Assembly: GCA_020809425.1 (NCBI GenBank)
Contig: JAGGDC010000001.1
Coordinates: 1,240,001-1,304,000, forward strand
DNA: 64,000 bases
Reading direction: 5' to 3'
Source: Candidatus Synoicihabitans palmerolidicus
GTDB lineage: Bacteria > Verrucomicrobiota > Verrucomicrobiia > Opitutales > Opitutaceae
The notes under the pieces were generated by a model, which made no database searches, was not told where the DNA came from, and saw nothing but the letters and a program-made list of their open reading frames with translations. This document shows, piece after piece, positions 1 to 10,306 of the stretch (positions within the stretch are counted from its first letter, which is position 1; each line of letters starts with the position of its first letter). The position numbers and the translations under genes are program-made.

Positions 1-64
1 GTTCACCCGCCAACAGAGTGCCTGTGAGCAGGCCCGCGACAATCAGTTTTTTAAGCTGGGCCAT
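1..64 (-). CDS. N-terminus of an exported protein (partial)
   Basis: The gene starts at an ATG (64-62, minus strand) and runs off the left edge of the window. The 21 visible residues begin MAQLKKLIVAGLLTGTLLAGE, with two lysines followed by a hydrophobic stretch and small residues. This is a typical Sec signal peptide, so the product is probably exported. No mature domain is visible and no function can be assigned. It is divergent from the response regulator that begins at 260, and the roughly 195 bases between them must hold both promoters. Confidence 0.6.
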   Translation of the reverse strand, partial: MAQLKKLIVAGLLTGTLLAGE

Positions 65-259
65 AACACTTCAAATCGCCGCTAGGTCGCGACCATTTTC
101 AAGCTCTGCCCTCACCGTGATTTCTATAAACTTCTGTAAATCTTGACTTTTCGAGACACCCTGGGACCGGTCCGAGTAATTCACCTTACCCCCGTATTGA
201 CGCCACTGATGCCACCCGTTGGCTTCATTGCGCTGCTATGTTTTTCTAACCATTACTCG

Positions 260-1242
260 ATGATGCCCTCGACCGCCACCGTTCTTCTGGTCGATGATAC
301 CCCGGCCAATATCGGAGTGTTGCTGGAAGCCTTGGGCAATTGTAGGCTACGAAGTGCTCGTCGCCGACAGTGGTCCTAGCGCCCTGGCTCAACTCGAACA
401 CGTACGTCCGGACCTCATTCTCCTCGACGTCATGATGCCCGGCATGGATGGCTTTGAAACGTGCCACCGTCTGAAAGACAATTATCGCTGGCGTGGGATC
501 CCGGTGCTCTTCATGATCGCTCTCCATGAACCCGAACAAAAGGTCCGAGCCTTCCAAGCGGGCGCCGTCGACTACATCGTAAAACCATTCTTTGAACAGG
601 AGGTTCTCGCCCGCGTTAAGACGCACCTAGAGCTCCTCACTCTTCGGCGCAACTTGGAGGACGAACTCGCGCTGCGTATCGACGCTGCAAACCAGTTGGC
701 CAAGTCCTTCGACCGCGCAGTGGTCGATAACAGACCCCTCGGGCGACGTCGTTTTCACCACCCGTCTTGCCGAGTCACTTTTACACCGACACTGCGCCGA
801 TTACCAAATCGCCACCAAACTCCCTCCGAGCCTCGACCGCCCGGACAACGGCCTCACCCTGCGTCGGTTTACCGAACCGGGTCGCTACGATTTATCCTTC
901 TTCATCCTTGAAGAAAAAGCCCCCTCCCCCAACCCTTCCGCGCTCCTCAAACTTGGCCTCACCGCCCGCGAAGCCGAAGTCCTTTGGTGGATCGCCCAAG
1001 GTAAAAGCAACCCCGATATCGCCACTATTCTGGGTGCAGCCGTGCGCACCATTCACAAACACGTGGAGAATGTTTTCCGTAAGCTCGGATGTGAGACCCG
1101 CGCCGCCGCCGCCGTGACCGCTCAGGATGCACTGCGTCCCGGCAGCGGTATCCACTTATCAGCTACTTCGTTTTGTTCGCGAGCTTGTCCAATTCCAACG
1201 CCAACTGACTGCCCTGCTCCGCCGGCAGCATACGGCGCGTAA
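260..1242 (+). pseudogene. response regulator, REC + LuxR-type HTH (frameshifted)
   Basis: The product would be a two-component DNA-binding response regulator. The REC domain starts at ATG 260 with TVLLVDDTPANI, is broken by a frameshift near 340, and continues in the next frame with the phospho-acceptor segment LILLDVMMPGMDG and the conserved lysine of IVKPFF. A second frameshift near 710 returns to a frame carrying a linker and a LuxR/GerE helix-turn-helix (LTAREAEVLWWIAQGKSN, then TIHKHVENVFRKLG). The last ~80 bases overlap the convergent gene ending at 1163 and read like antisense, so the true stop may be near 1160. No sensor kinase is adjacent. Domain calls are secure; whether the breaks are real or sequencing errors is unknown. 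Confidence 0.75.
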
Positions 1243-2976
1243 TGCCGAGCACGGTCTTGGCATCATTCTTTCGCCCTTCCGCAAGCACTTGGTTGAAGAA
1301 CGGCGCCACCAATCGGTCAAACGCATCCAACCCCGCCCGTCGTCCATACTGGCTCAGAACGCTTTCGAACACGCGTATCTGCATGACAACCTCGTCGTCC
1401 AACAGCGTGCGACTGAGCATTTCCGCAGCTTGCGCCAGAGAAAGATCAGAACGCTCCGCCGTAAACTTCGCGCAAGCTGCCGCTCTTCATTGGCCGCCGC
1501 ACTGCCTTGCCCCCGCTCGCGCAGCTTCGCGATTACTTGGCGCATGAATCGCAAATGCAAATCAGGATAGTTTTTCAACACCCGGGCCGCCGCTCGCAGG
1601 GTGGCTTCCTGCTTCACCAAGGAAAGTCCACTCGATTGCTGCATCAGCAACAATGCCTCCCACGCCGCCACATTGCGCGGCTCTTGATTCACCGCCCTCT
1701 GAGCCGCCTTGGTCGCCCCCACCTTATCTCCACGTCGCATCAATTCCTGCGCCAAGTATAACTGAGCTCTCGATTGGCGATAAGCTGGTAAGCGCCGAAA
1801 ACGTTCCGCCACAAACGCCAACTCGTGGTCATTCACTTCTCCCCAAGTTTGCGGATCAAACGCGATCCCGGCCACGTAGTTTTGTTCTGCATAACGCCCC
1901 ACATCCAGTTGCCACGTTTTCTTTGCATCGAGGTATCCAAACCAGGCATGCCGCCCATCCAATCCCACCCCGCGAAACAATCAAGTAGGCACGCCTTTTG
2001 CCTTACACACCTCACTTGCGAAATAGCCTTGGTCGATACAAATTCCGCCCTCGGAGAGGATGGTGGACAACGCGTAGTCACGGCCCGGCCAACTGTAGAT
2101 CTCTCGTTCCACGCGATCATCCCGATAGCGCACCGCATCATAAGCTCCGGGGAGACTCCCTAAATCGTAGCTCGCCTGTTCCTGCGCCCACCGCAGATCC
2201 GACAGGGGGGCCGCCGCATCGATCACGAACTTTAATTCCGATGCCTTCAGTCGACTCAAACAATGCAGTGTTTTCCCGCGCATGTCCGACTCCACCCAAA
2301 AGGCATACGTCTGCTTGGCCGATGGCACCTTGCGCGGCAGAATCTCGTCCGACACCTGACCATGAGGCCCAGCCGGAGGCGGCAGCACATCCCTTACCAC
2401 CGCCACCGCGAGCGCGAGCTCTTGATAAGTCTCAAACAACGCCTCACCCGCACGATACAGCTCATCCAGCACTTGTAAAACCCGAGGCAAATAGTCGTAG
2501 GGTGTGATCGTTTCAAAAAAACTACGGGAAAGATCCAGGCCCCCCACCACCGCTCCAAAAAATTCCGGAGAAACCACCGCGCTCAACGGACTGGTTGGAG
2601 GACGATAGCTGCGGGTCATGTTCTCATGGCCCAGCTGCGCCGCATTGATTGCGTTGACCCAACGCGTGGTGACCGCGCGTTGATCGCTGCCCAATATCCG
2701 GGCCCATTTCGCCACCAACAACCAACCTTCCATGGCGTCCAAACGCTGCCGTTTCTCGGCCTTCAGCGCCGCGTCCCCCGCCGCCTGCGACAGCGCGTCC
2801 CAACTCAATTCGTTCCCGTTCTCCAACGTGGTGATCACCCACTCTTGGGTCGGCGGTCGCAATGCCACTTCCTGCGAAATGGAGACCGCCTCCGCACTAA
2901 GAATCCCCCCCCCTGCAAACGACGTCCAGCCTGCCCAGGTCAGTCCCGCTCTCCATATCTTCGATCGCACGCGCAC
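1163..2976 (-). pseudogene. transglutaminase-like secreted protein (stop + frameshift)
   Basis: This is a protein of about 600 residues with a transglutaminase-like core. Cys in GGICIDQGYFASE, His in GRHAWFGYL and Asp in WQLDVGRY form the expected Cys-His-Asp triad. The start is taken as GTG 2976, preceded by GGGGGA, which lies against the uvrB stop and opens with a hydrophobic segment that could be a signal peptide. An in-frame TGA at 1981-1983 falls between the Cys and His motifs. A frameshift near 1450 moves the C-terminus into another frame, ending at 1163. The C-terminal part is rich in Ala/Arg/Glu and looks helical (TPR-like spacing, not proven). The substrate is unknown; protease, transglutaminase or amidase activity are all possible. 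Confidence 0.6.
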
Positions 2977-2977
2977 G

Positions 2978-5035
2978 CTAACGTTTCCCCCATCCCGATT
3001 TTTTTCCCTTCCCCTTTCCCCCTCGCTTGCCCCCGCGACCACCTCCATTCGCGACCTTCGCCAGTTTTTTGTAATCCCCTGTGCGCAAGGCTTCGATCTG
3101 GTCACGCAGCAAAGCCGCCCGCTCGAACTCCAACCGATGCGATGCCTCGGTCATTTCCACTTCGAGTTCATCGATAACCGCGCTCACATCCTCTGGCCGA
3201 TCCTCCGCTACCGCCTCTTCCACGGGCGAAATTCCCGTCCCGTCATAGACATGCAAACTAGCCTGCGCCGACCGCTGCACTCCTCGCGGAGTTATCCCAT
3301 GCGCTTCATTGTAGGCGATCTGCTTCTCGCGCCGAGCTGCCGTGACCTCCAAGGTCCGTTTAATCGAATCCGTTTGGCGGTCAGCGTAAAAAATAACCCG
3401 TCCCTTTTCGTGCCGTGCCGCTCTTCCTGCCGTTTGAATCAACGAAGTTTCACTGCGTAGGAATCCCTCCTTGTCCGCGTCCAGTATCGCCACCACGGCA
3501 ACTTCCGGCAGATCCAATCCTTCGCGCAGGAGATTAATACCAATCAACACATCAAAATTGCCCAAGCGTAGATTGCGCAAAATCTCCACTCGCTCGATCG
3601 CATCAATGTCCGAGTGCAAATACTCCACCCGGACCCCTGACTCGCGCAAATAACTCGTGAGATCTTCTGAGAGTCGCTTGGTGAGCGTCGTCACCAATAT
3701 ACGCTCCCCGGCTTCCACTGCTGCTGTAATCTCCCCCTTTAAGTTTTCCACCTGCCCCTTGATCGGCCGAATCACAATCTCAGGATCCAGCAGACCGGTC
3801 GGACGAATAACTTGCTCCGCAATGACCGACGATTGCTCAATCTCAAACTTCGCGGGCGTCGCCGAAACAAACAAGGTCTGCCGCGTGATTTGGCGAAATT
3901 CAGCAAACGCCTGCGGACGATTCTCAATCGCCGAAGGAAGCCGAAACCCGTGATCCACCAACACAGTCTTGCGAGCTTTGTCCCCATTGAACATGCCTCC
4001 AATTTGAGGAACAGTGGCATGACTTTCGTCGATGAAGACCAGAAAATCCTTGGGGAAAAAATCAATGAGGCAGGAGGGACGCTCGCCGGGACTGCGCCCG
4101 GACAGATGCATAGAGTAATTTTCGATCCCGTTGCAGAATCCCATCTCCTGCAGCATCTCCAAATCGTAGTTGGTGCGCATACGGACTCGCTGGGCCTCCA
4201 AATATTTGCCCGCGGCCTCAAACTCCGCCACCCGATCATCCAGCTCCGTTTTGATCGCCCCGACCGCCGCATCCACCTTGCTCTTCGTCGCAACGTACGG
4301 ATTTACTGGATACAAGTCAAATTGATCGAGCTCCCGAATCGTGTCCCCGATCAACGGATCGAATTCCCGAATCGCCTCCACTTCGTCCCCCCACAACTCC
4401 ACCCGCAGTCCCTGCTCACTGTAGGCTGGCATGATGTCGATCACATCTCCTCTCACCCGAAAACAACCGCGCTTGAGATCGTAATCATTACGCTCGTAAA
4501 GATTGTCCACCAACCGCTCCAACAACTGCTGCCGTGGCAACAATCCTCCCTTGCGCAGTTCAATTCGCAACGTCGTAAAGTCTTCCGGTGAACCCAGTCC
4601 GTAGATGCAGGACACCGATGCCACCACGATCACATCATGCCGTGAGACCAAGGCACTCGTCGCCGCAATCCGCAGCCGCTCGATCTCCTCATTAATCGAA
4701 GAATCTTTCTCAATAAACGTGTCCGTCGAGGAAATGTAAGCCTCCGGCTGATAATAGTCATAATAACTGACAAAGTACTCGACCGCGTTCTTTGGAAAGA
4801 AATTCTTGAACTCCGAGTAGAGTTGAGCCGCCAGAGTTTTGTTGTGCGAAATAATCAGGGTCGGCCGATCACAACGCGCGATCACGTTGGCCATCGTAAA
4901 GGTTTTCCCGGATCCGGTGACTCCCAACAGCGTTTGGTTCCGGTTCCCCGCTTCAATCGAGGAGACCAATTTTTCAATCGCCTGAGGTTGATCCCCGGTG
5001 GGCTGGTAGGCGGCGGCTAGTTTAAATCGGGACAT
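2978..5035 (-). CDS. uvrB: UvrABC excinuclease subunit B
   Basis: UvrB is the DNA-damage-verifying helicase-like subunit of nucleotide excision repair. It receives DNA from UvrA and recruits UvrC. The 685-residue ORF is full length. It shows Walker A GVTGSGKT (about 38-45), the beta-hairpin region YYDYYQPEAYI (about 92-102), the motif II segment FIDESH, and motif VI QTAGRAARH. The C-terminal UVR motif (ELEVEMTEASHRLEFERAA) binds UvrC. The protein ends in a Gly/Lys-rich tail. It starts at ATG 5035 and its stop abuts the transglutaminase-like gene. There are no frame breaks, which makes it a good internal control for the otherwise damaged sequence. Confidence 0.97.
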   Translation of the reverse strand: MSRFKLAAAYQPTGDQPQAIEKLVSSIEAGNRNQTLLGVTGSGKTFTMANVIARCDRPTLIISHNKTLAAQLYSEFKNFFPKNAVEYFVSYYDYYQPEAYISSTDTFIEKDSSINEEIERLRIAATSALVSRHDVIVVASVSCIYGLGSPEDFTTLRIELRKGGLLPRQQLLERLVDNLYERNDYDLKRGCFRVRGDVIDIMPAYSEQGLRVELWGDEVEAIREFDPLIGDTIRELDQFDLYPVNPYVATKSKVDAAVGAIKTELDDRVAEFEAAGKYLEAQRVRMRTNYDLEMLQEMGFCNGIENYSMHLSGRSPGERPSCLIDFFPKDFLVFIDESHATVPQIGGMFNGDKARKTVLVDHGFRLPSAIENRPQAFAEFRQITRQTLFVSATPAKFEIEQSSVIAEQVIRPTGLLDPEIVIRPIKGQVENLKGEITAAVEAGERILVTTLTKRLSEDLTSYLRESGVRVEYLHSDIDAIERVEILRNLRLGNFDVLIGINLLREGLDLPEVAVVAILDADKEGFLRSETSLIQTAGRAARHEKGRVIFYADRQTDSIKRTLEVTAARREKQIAYNEAHGITPRGVQRSAQASLHVYDGTGISPVEEAVAEDRPEDVSAVIDELEVEMTEASHRLEFERAALLRDQIEALRTGDYKKLAKVANGGGRGGKRGGKGKGKKSGWGKR

Positions 5036-5103
5036 GAGATTACGCCACTAAGACACGCCTTGCGGTCCAACACAAATCGCCGCCCAAACCGTCCCCTAAA
5101 TAT

Positions 5104-5778
5104 CTAATAATAAGCATGATTCCGAATAACCGACTGCTGCGATTCATCAAGTCGGTGCACCACACGATCAACGCGCGTCTGCAACGTGGCTTCGTCATGC
5201 GTTGTCGCCATTCCCACAACTTTGATCCCACCCGCTCGAGCCGCATCAATGCCCGCAAACGCGTCCTCAAAAACAATGCAACACTCCGGGGGTCGATCCA
5301 GCTTACTGGCTGCTTTGAGAAACACCTCTGGGTGCGGCTTCCCCTCCTTCACGTCCTCCGAGGTCACGATGTCGTCAAACCATCCCTCGAATCCCATCAC
5401 GCCCAGGATCGTATCGATATTCTGTCGGTGAGTGGACGACCCGACGCACGTGGGTACTCCCGCTTGTCTGAGTCGATTCAGGAAAACATGCACGCCTGGC
5501 AGCGCATCCAGTCCTTTCTCCACTACGATCTCCCGATAGAGCGCTTCCTTGCGCAGTGAAAGCCGATGCACCTCGTTTACTTCGGTCGCCCAGCCCAATA
5601 GATGGGGAATGATGAACTCATTCTTCTTCCCAAAACCTTGCACAAAATGATCCGGTGGCAAATCGAGGCCTTCCTCTGCCGCCAACCGTTCCCCACTTTC
5701 TTCGTGCTGTTGGGAGGAATCAATAATTACGCCGTCCCAATCGAACAGCATGCCCATCTCGTGCGCCTGCATTGTCAT
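5104..5778 (-). CDS. HAD-superfamily phosphatase/phosphoglucomutase-like
   Basis: This is a 224-residue HAD hydrolase of the beta-phosphoglucomutase/phosphatase group. Motif I, FDWDGVIIDS, supplies the nucleophilic and acid/base aspartates. An alpha-helical cap follows (about 20-90). Motif II lies at CVGSST, the motif III lysine at GKPHPE, and motif IV at IVFEDAFAGIDAA. The substrate is likely a small phosphorylated metabolite; sugar phosphates are common for this subfamily, but nothing here fixes the substrate. The start could be ATG 5778 or an internal ATG about 21 bases downstream (MGMLFDWDG). It lies 68 bases upstream of uvrB on the same strand, so co-transcription is possible. Confidence 0.85.
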   Translation of the reverse strand: MTMQAHEMGMLFDWDGVIIDSSQQHEESGERLAAEEGLDLPPDHFVQGFGKKNEFIIPHLLGWATEVNEVHRLSLRKEALYREIVVEKGLDALPGVHVFLNRLRQAGVPTCVGSSTHRQNIDTILGVMGFEGWFDDIVTSEDVKEGKPHPEVFLKAASKLDRPPECCIVFEDAFAGIDAARAGGIKVVGMATTHDEATLQTRVDRVVHRLDESQQSVIRNHAYY

Positions 5779-5794
5779 ATAACTTCAACTACGT

Positions 5795-7227
5795 TTAAAT
5801 ACCGAACACCTTCAGTACACTGTTCCAGACCGCCTCCCAAAATCGCGCGGGTCCCATCTTGTCGGGGTCCTTCGAAGTCTCCTGCATTACGAACAACCCT
5901 GAGCCGGCGAATAAATCGTCAAACAACGGATTCATGTTCCGATAATACCCCCCCCAAAGTTTCGGCGCGAACCGGTAGATAGTCGAGGGTGGGCGTGAAT
6001 CCGATGGTGCCACGTTGGTTAGTGCGCCGCGCTGGACGAACCTGCCCTTCTTCCAGTCCCGGCTGCAAAATCTCCGCCCGCACTCCCCGGCTGCCCGCGA
6101 CCACCAATCGGCACGGGCCCACAAATTCAAAGAAACGAAACTGCAACGTGACCCCAGCCTGCCACCGCCACAGTGTCCAACGGCGCCGAATTTCTACTTT
6201 CTCCTCATCCTTCGTAATGACTCCTACGAGAAAACTCGGGCGCAAGATGATCGATGCGCCATCCGGCACTTCAATGACCGACAACTCCATGTGCGGGTCA
6301 TTGTTGTTCGACAAAGTGAGTGCCGACCTCTCACCCGCCTTTCCGTTGCGTAGCTCGATCAACTCCGTCAATCCACAGGCCACGCTAGTCAAAGGGATCG
6401 CCCAGTCGAAGACGAACCGAGTCTTCCGTTTCAAGTCTTCATCACTTGCCTGCAGAAATTTTTCCTTCACCCGCAAAACCTCGCCCGGCCACAATCCGAC
6501 TTCAGTCGATACCTCACTTTTTCGCACGCGCGGCATCGCCACCAACTCAGATTCAAATCGGATCGCTTTGCCTCGCGATAACCACGGGGCCAACAAGTAG
6601 AAGGACAATACCTTCACCACCGAAGGACCCACAAAATAGAGAATCAATATCACCGCCAGGTAGTCCCGCTAACGGCTCCACGCGGCGCGCACATAGTGCG
6701 AAACCACCGACTCTGACTGCGCACTGCCGATCAAATCCTTCTTCCTTCTTAATACTCGTCAGTCGAAACTCAATGTCCTCCGCCTCGCGGACGGCGGTCT
6801 GCAATTTCTCCGACAGGTCTTCGATCATTAAGGTCGAATCCTGCCGCAACGCCTCCATTCGCTTGATCTGTTGCGCATTCGCTTCCTGCTGATCCGGATT
6901 TCCCCACAAGCGATCCCACCAACTTTCCAACGCCTGTAGGTTCTCAATGATCTTTGTCGCCTGCGCCACGCGAGCTTCTTGTCGGCCCACCGCCAACTGC
7001 AGATCGGTGACCCGCGCCAACGCCTCGTTCTTCCCTACCTCGCGTGCGTCTCGCGAAGCTTCCAATTCCAACTGGTACTCCAATCGGCGTGTCTCCGAAT
7101 CGACTTGGTCCTTGGCATACAGCCACACACCCACACCCACCAGTACAACACCGCGATACAATACCGCGACACCGATCTTTTGCAGCAGCCAGGTGCCGAG
7201 GCGGTAAAAGAATCCATACAGCGGCAT
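5795..7227 (-). pseudogene. membrane-anchored coiled-coil protein (two frameshifts)
   Basis: Three frame segments make one protein of about 475 residues. The N-terminal part (from ATG 7227) has a hydrophobic segment (VAVLYRGVVLVGVGVWLY) and then a long charged coiled coil rich in Glu, Gln and Arg. A break near 6690 leads to a second hydrophobic segment (VILILYFVGPSVVKVLSFY) and a beta-rich domain. A break near 5968 gives the C-terminus ending FWEAVWNSVLKVFGI. I do not recognise the family. The layout suggests an inner-membrane protein with a cytoplasmic or periplasmic coiled coil. It is downstream of nothing on its strand and precedes the HAD gene by 17 bases, so it may be co-transcribed with it. 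Confidence 0.55.
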
Positions 7228-7349
7228 GAGTGTGGAACGGTCTTCATGCTAATTTCAATCGCGGTTGTTGGTTGCGTAGCCGGTTCCTCTCACATTCCCG
7301 GTTGCGTCTCCTCCCACTCAACCTAGCATCCCCGCTAACATCCCCCCCT

Positions 7350-8624
7350 ATGTCCAAAGTCATTATCTCGTCCCTCTACCAGTCGGACGTATTTAAAATG
7401 GCCTGCCGTCAATGCGACCAAGCAGACGACGCCATCAACCTGCCCGACGATCTTCGCGACCGCACGCAATACCCGCGCCGGTGCTTCGCGGTCTCTCTCC
7501 CCATCCGCCGCGACGATGGCAGTATCACGCTCTTTGAGGGCTACCGAGTCCAACACAACCTTTCGACCGGTCCGTCCAAAGGAGGAATTCGTTTCCATCA
7601 AGAGGTCACTCTGGGCGAAGTCGCCGCCCTGTCCATGTGGATGAGCTGGAAGTGCTCGCGCGTCGGACTCCCCTATGGTGGAGCGAAGGGCGGTGTTGAT
7701 CGTCAATCCCACGCAACTCTCCGAAAACGAATTGGAACGACTCTGCCGTCGCTACATGCAGGAACTCATTCCCTTCATTGGCCCCGACGTCGATGTCCCG
7801 GCGCCTGATATGGGCACCAACGAAAAAATGATGGGCTGGATGATGGATACTTACTCCAATCCTGTGGGTCACATCGAACCGGCCATCGCCACCGGAAAAC
7901 CCATCTCCCTCGGTGGATCGCAGGGTCGCCGCGAGGCCACTGAGGCCGGCGTCGCCTATCTGGTCAAACGCTACCTGGAGGACATGGGGATTCCCCTCAG
8001 CGAAACCACGATTGTCATTCAAGGTTTTGGTAACGTTGGCAGCGCAGCCGCGTTCGCCCTCGAGGACACGGAGCCAAAATCATCGCGATCTCCGACTGGA
8101 CTGGTGCCATCTACAACGTCAAGGGAATCAATACCCGCCATGCCGCTCAATACGTCCACTACCAGAAGGTTCTCAAGGACTATGACGGCGGCGAAGCGAT
8201 CTCCAATGAAGAGCTGCTGACGCTCACATGCACCGCGCTCATTCCCGCGGCCCTTCCACGCGTCATCACTCCCCAACTCGCGGCAAAACTGCAGTGCCAA
8301 CTACTCGCCGCAACAGCCAACGGTCCGACCACCAACCAAGCCGACAAGATCTTGGGAAAACGCGGAGACATCGAAATTATCCCCGACGTGCTCTGCAACG
8401 CTGGCGGCGTCATCGTGTCCTACTTTGAATGGCTCCAGAACCGCAAGAATTACTACAGGGAACGCGACGAAGTGATGGGAAAACTCTTCCGTATTCTCGA
8501 ACGCGCCAAGAACTCGGTTGAGGCCCAAAAACGAAAATTCGGCGTCAGTCGACGGCTCGCCGCCCAAACCCTCGGCATTCAGCGCGTCGCCGATGCCAAG
8601 GCCAGTCGAGGCCTCTTCCCCTAG
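7350..8624 (+). pseudogene. gdhA: glutamate dehydrogenase (two compensating frameshifts)
   Basis: This is a Glu/Leu/Phe/Val-type dehydrogenase that interconverts glutamate with 2-oxoglutarate and ammonia using NAD(P). It starts at ATG 7350 ([18 protein letters not shown]). The substrate-binding segment [10 protein letters not shown] and the catalytic-lysine motif PYGGAKGGV are in the first frame. A break near 7690 leads to [17 protein letters not shown] and the Rossmann motif IQGFGNVGSAAA. A second break near 8075 returns to the original frame for the C-terminal half (IIPDVLCNAGGVIVSYFEW). The length of about 424 residues is normal for the family. The two shifts compensate, so only about 125 residues lie out of frame. 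Function is confident; intactness is not. Confidence 0.85.
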
Positions 8625-8630
8625 AGCGAA

Positions 8631-8668
8631 GATCCGATCAGGGTGGCTCTGGAGCTACCCCCGGATCG
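8631..8668. terminator. hairpin between convergent genes
   Basis: A hairpin lies in the 77-base gap between the convergent gdhA-like and antiporter genes. The inner stem is GGGTGGCT / AGCTACCC with one G-U pair and a CTGG loop, and outer GATCCG/CGGATC pairs extend it. No T-tract follows on either strand, so a role in ending both transcripts is only inferred from position. Confidence 0.35.
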
Positions 8669-8701
8669 TGGGCGCAAATCGGAGAGACTCTCGCCTTTGT
8701 T

Positions 8702-10255
8702 TTAGAGGGTTCCCATGAATAAGAAGCAGGCCGACATCACAATCGTCGGAAAGAGTGCACCTGCCACCAACTCCATCGGAGAAACTCCCTCCGGGAAATA
8801 GCGCTGCAAGATCGACAGTCCCGCCGGATTCGGCGCATTCGCAATCACGGTCAACCCACCGCCTGTTACGGCACCGGCCACTACCGCATATTTCAGCTCT
8901 TCCGTAAACCCTGGCACGAGCGTTGCCAGATAAGTGATCGCCGCATTGTCATTGAAGGCGGTCAAAACCGTCGCGCCCACAAACAGCGGCACTTCCCCCA
9001 AGCTCTTCAGCACCGGCTCAATCCACCAACCTTGCAATCCTCCGTGCGTCACCAAGCCCGCTAGGAAGAACCCCACCAACAACGGTGGCTTCAGATCTAT
9101 TTTGGCCTGGTGGTGGGCCGTCGCTTGGGCGAATGCCAGGAAGAATAAGAATCCGCCAATGAACAACGCAGGATGGTGAGCTACGAACACGGTCCAAGCC
9201 ATGAACATCAATTGAACTACGGTGATCCAAGCCGGAACCGGCGGCCCTTCCCGCACTTGTTTGCCTCCTTTGGCCGCCTTGGCCTTGGCCTCCATCCGAG
9301 AAAATTCACTGCGGAAAACAAAGAAATGGGTCAAAGTCGCGATCACGATGCCGATCAGCGCCTTCCATCCAAAATGTTCGAACATGTAAGGCATGTCCCA
9401 TCCCCATTTGCCTGCCACCATGAGTACGGGCGGAGCCGCAAAGTGAGTAAATGTGCCGCCCACCGAAATATTGACGAACAACAGACCAATCGTCGCATAA
9501 GCAAACCGCGGCGATGGCTTTAAATCATAAAACTGATGAGCCAGGAGCAATGCGGAGATCGTCATCGCCGCCGGCTCCGTGATGAACGAACCCAACACCG
9601 GGCCCACGATCAAAATCGACAACCACCACGCCGCAATCGAGCATTTTCCCAGCGACGCGATCGCGGACAGGCAATACCGTGCGAATCGCAGCACGGGTCG
9701 CGAGGACGCCATGGCCATGATCACCACCACAAACATGGGCTCGGTGAAGTTAACGCCTCCATCCACGTAGTCCAACGCGGTCGACCAGCCTCGATCAAAT
9801 GTCAGGGCTCCGAGCAAAATCACCGCCCACATGCCGAACACGGCCTCCACCTCGCCCATAAAATGAAGTATCTGGCCCTTGAAACTCACTTCGTCGGACT
9901 GACCATCCTCATCATTGTCAGTCGGTTTCTCCCGTTTGCGCTTCTTCACGTCCTCGGCATGCGCGTGCTCCACTTCATGGGCCCAATGACGAAACCTCGC
10001 CGTCAGAAACGTATGAATAATGGCCAACAGGAAGATAAAGGTGGCCACCAAATTAAACGGTTCCGCCGCTATGCGCCCCTTCAGCGTTTCCAATACACTG
10101 CCCGCATCGTGGTCACCGTATGATTTAAGCGGCACCGGAAAGTCCCCCGCGGAACCGTGGCCATCGGAGCCTCCTGCCGCCACAGCCACAGTGGCCATGG
10201 CGCCAAAAAACAAGCCAAGAAACAACGAGCGAATTGAGTACGTCCGGAGAGGCAT
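8702..10255 (-). CDS. putative Na+/H+ antiporter
   Basis: This is a 517-residue polytopic membrane protein. It begins with a hydrophobic segment that could be cleaved (RSLFLGLFFGAMATVAVAA). About eleven further hydrophobic segments follow, with a charged His/Lys/Asp/Glu loop near residues 95-125. Segments such as FITEPAAMTISALLL, GGTFTHFAAPPVLMVA and TAFNDNAAITYLATLVPG match the putative Na+/H+ antiporter family (ion-transporter superfamily, NhaD-like), where the polar Asn/Asp and Thr residues within the helices are thought to bind cations. The likely role is sodium or pH homeostasis. The ORF is intact, starts at ATG 10255 and stands alone between oppositely or separately transcribed neighbours. 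Confidence 0.8.
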   Translation of the reverse strand: MPLRTYSIRSLFLGLFFGAMATVAVAAGGSDGHGSAGDFPVPLKSYGDHDAGSVLETLKGRIAAEPFNLVATFIFLLAIIHTFLTARFRHWAHEVEHAHAEDVKKRKREKPTDNDEDGQSDEVSFKGQILHFMGEVEAVFGMWAVILLGALTFDRGWSTALDYVDGGVNFTEPMFVVVIMAMASSRPVLRFARYCLSAIASLGKCSIAAWWLSILIVGPVLGSFITEPAAMTISALLLAHQFYDLKPSPRFAYATIGLLFVNISVGGTFTHFAAPPVLMVAGKWGWDMPYMFEHFGWKALIGIVIATLTHFFVFRSEFSRMEAKAKAAKGGKQVREGPPVPAWITVVQLMFMAWTVFVAHHPALFIGGFLFFLAFAQATAHHQAKIDLKPPLLVGFFLAGLVTHGGLQGWWIEPVLKSLGEVPLFVGATVLTAFNDNAAITYLATLVPGFTEELKYAVVAGAVTGGGLTVIANAPNPAGLSILQRYFPEGVSPMELVAGALFPTIVMSACFLFMGTL

Positions 10256-10306
10256 GCTCCGACGGATAAAGTCCCTCTAGCCGGGCGCAAGTGATTCAAA
10301 TAAATT

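Noticed and set aside
3812..4591. A 259-residue open frame antisense to uvrB
   Set aside because: It lies wholly within the intact uvrB gene and shows no recognisable motif.
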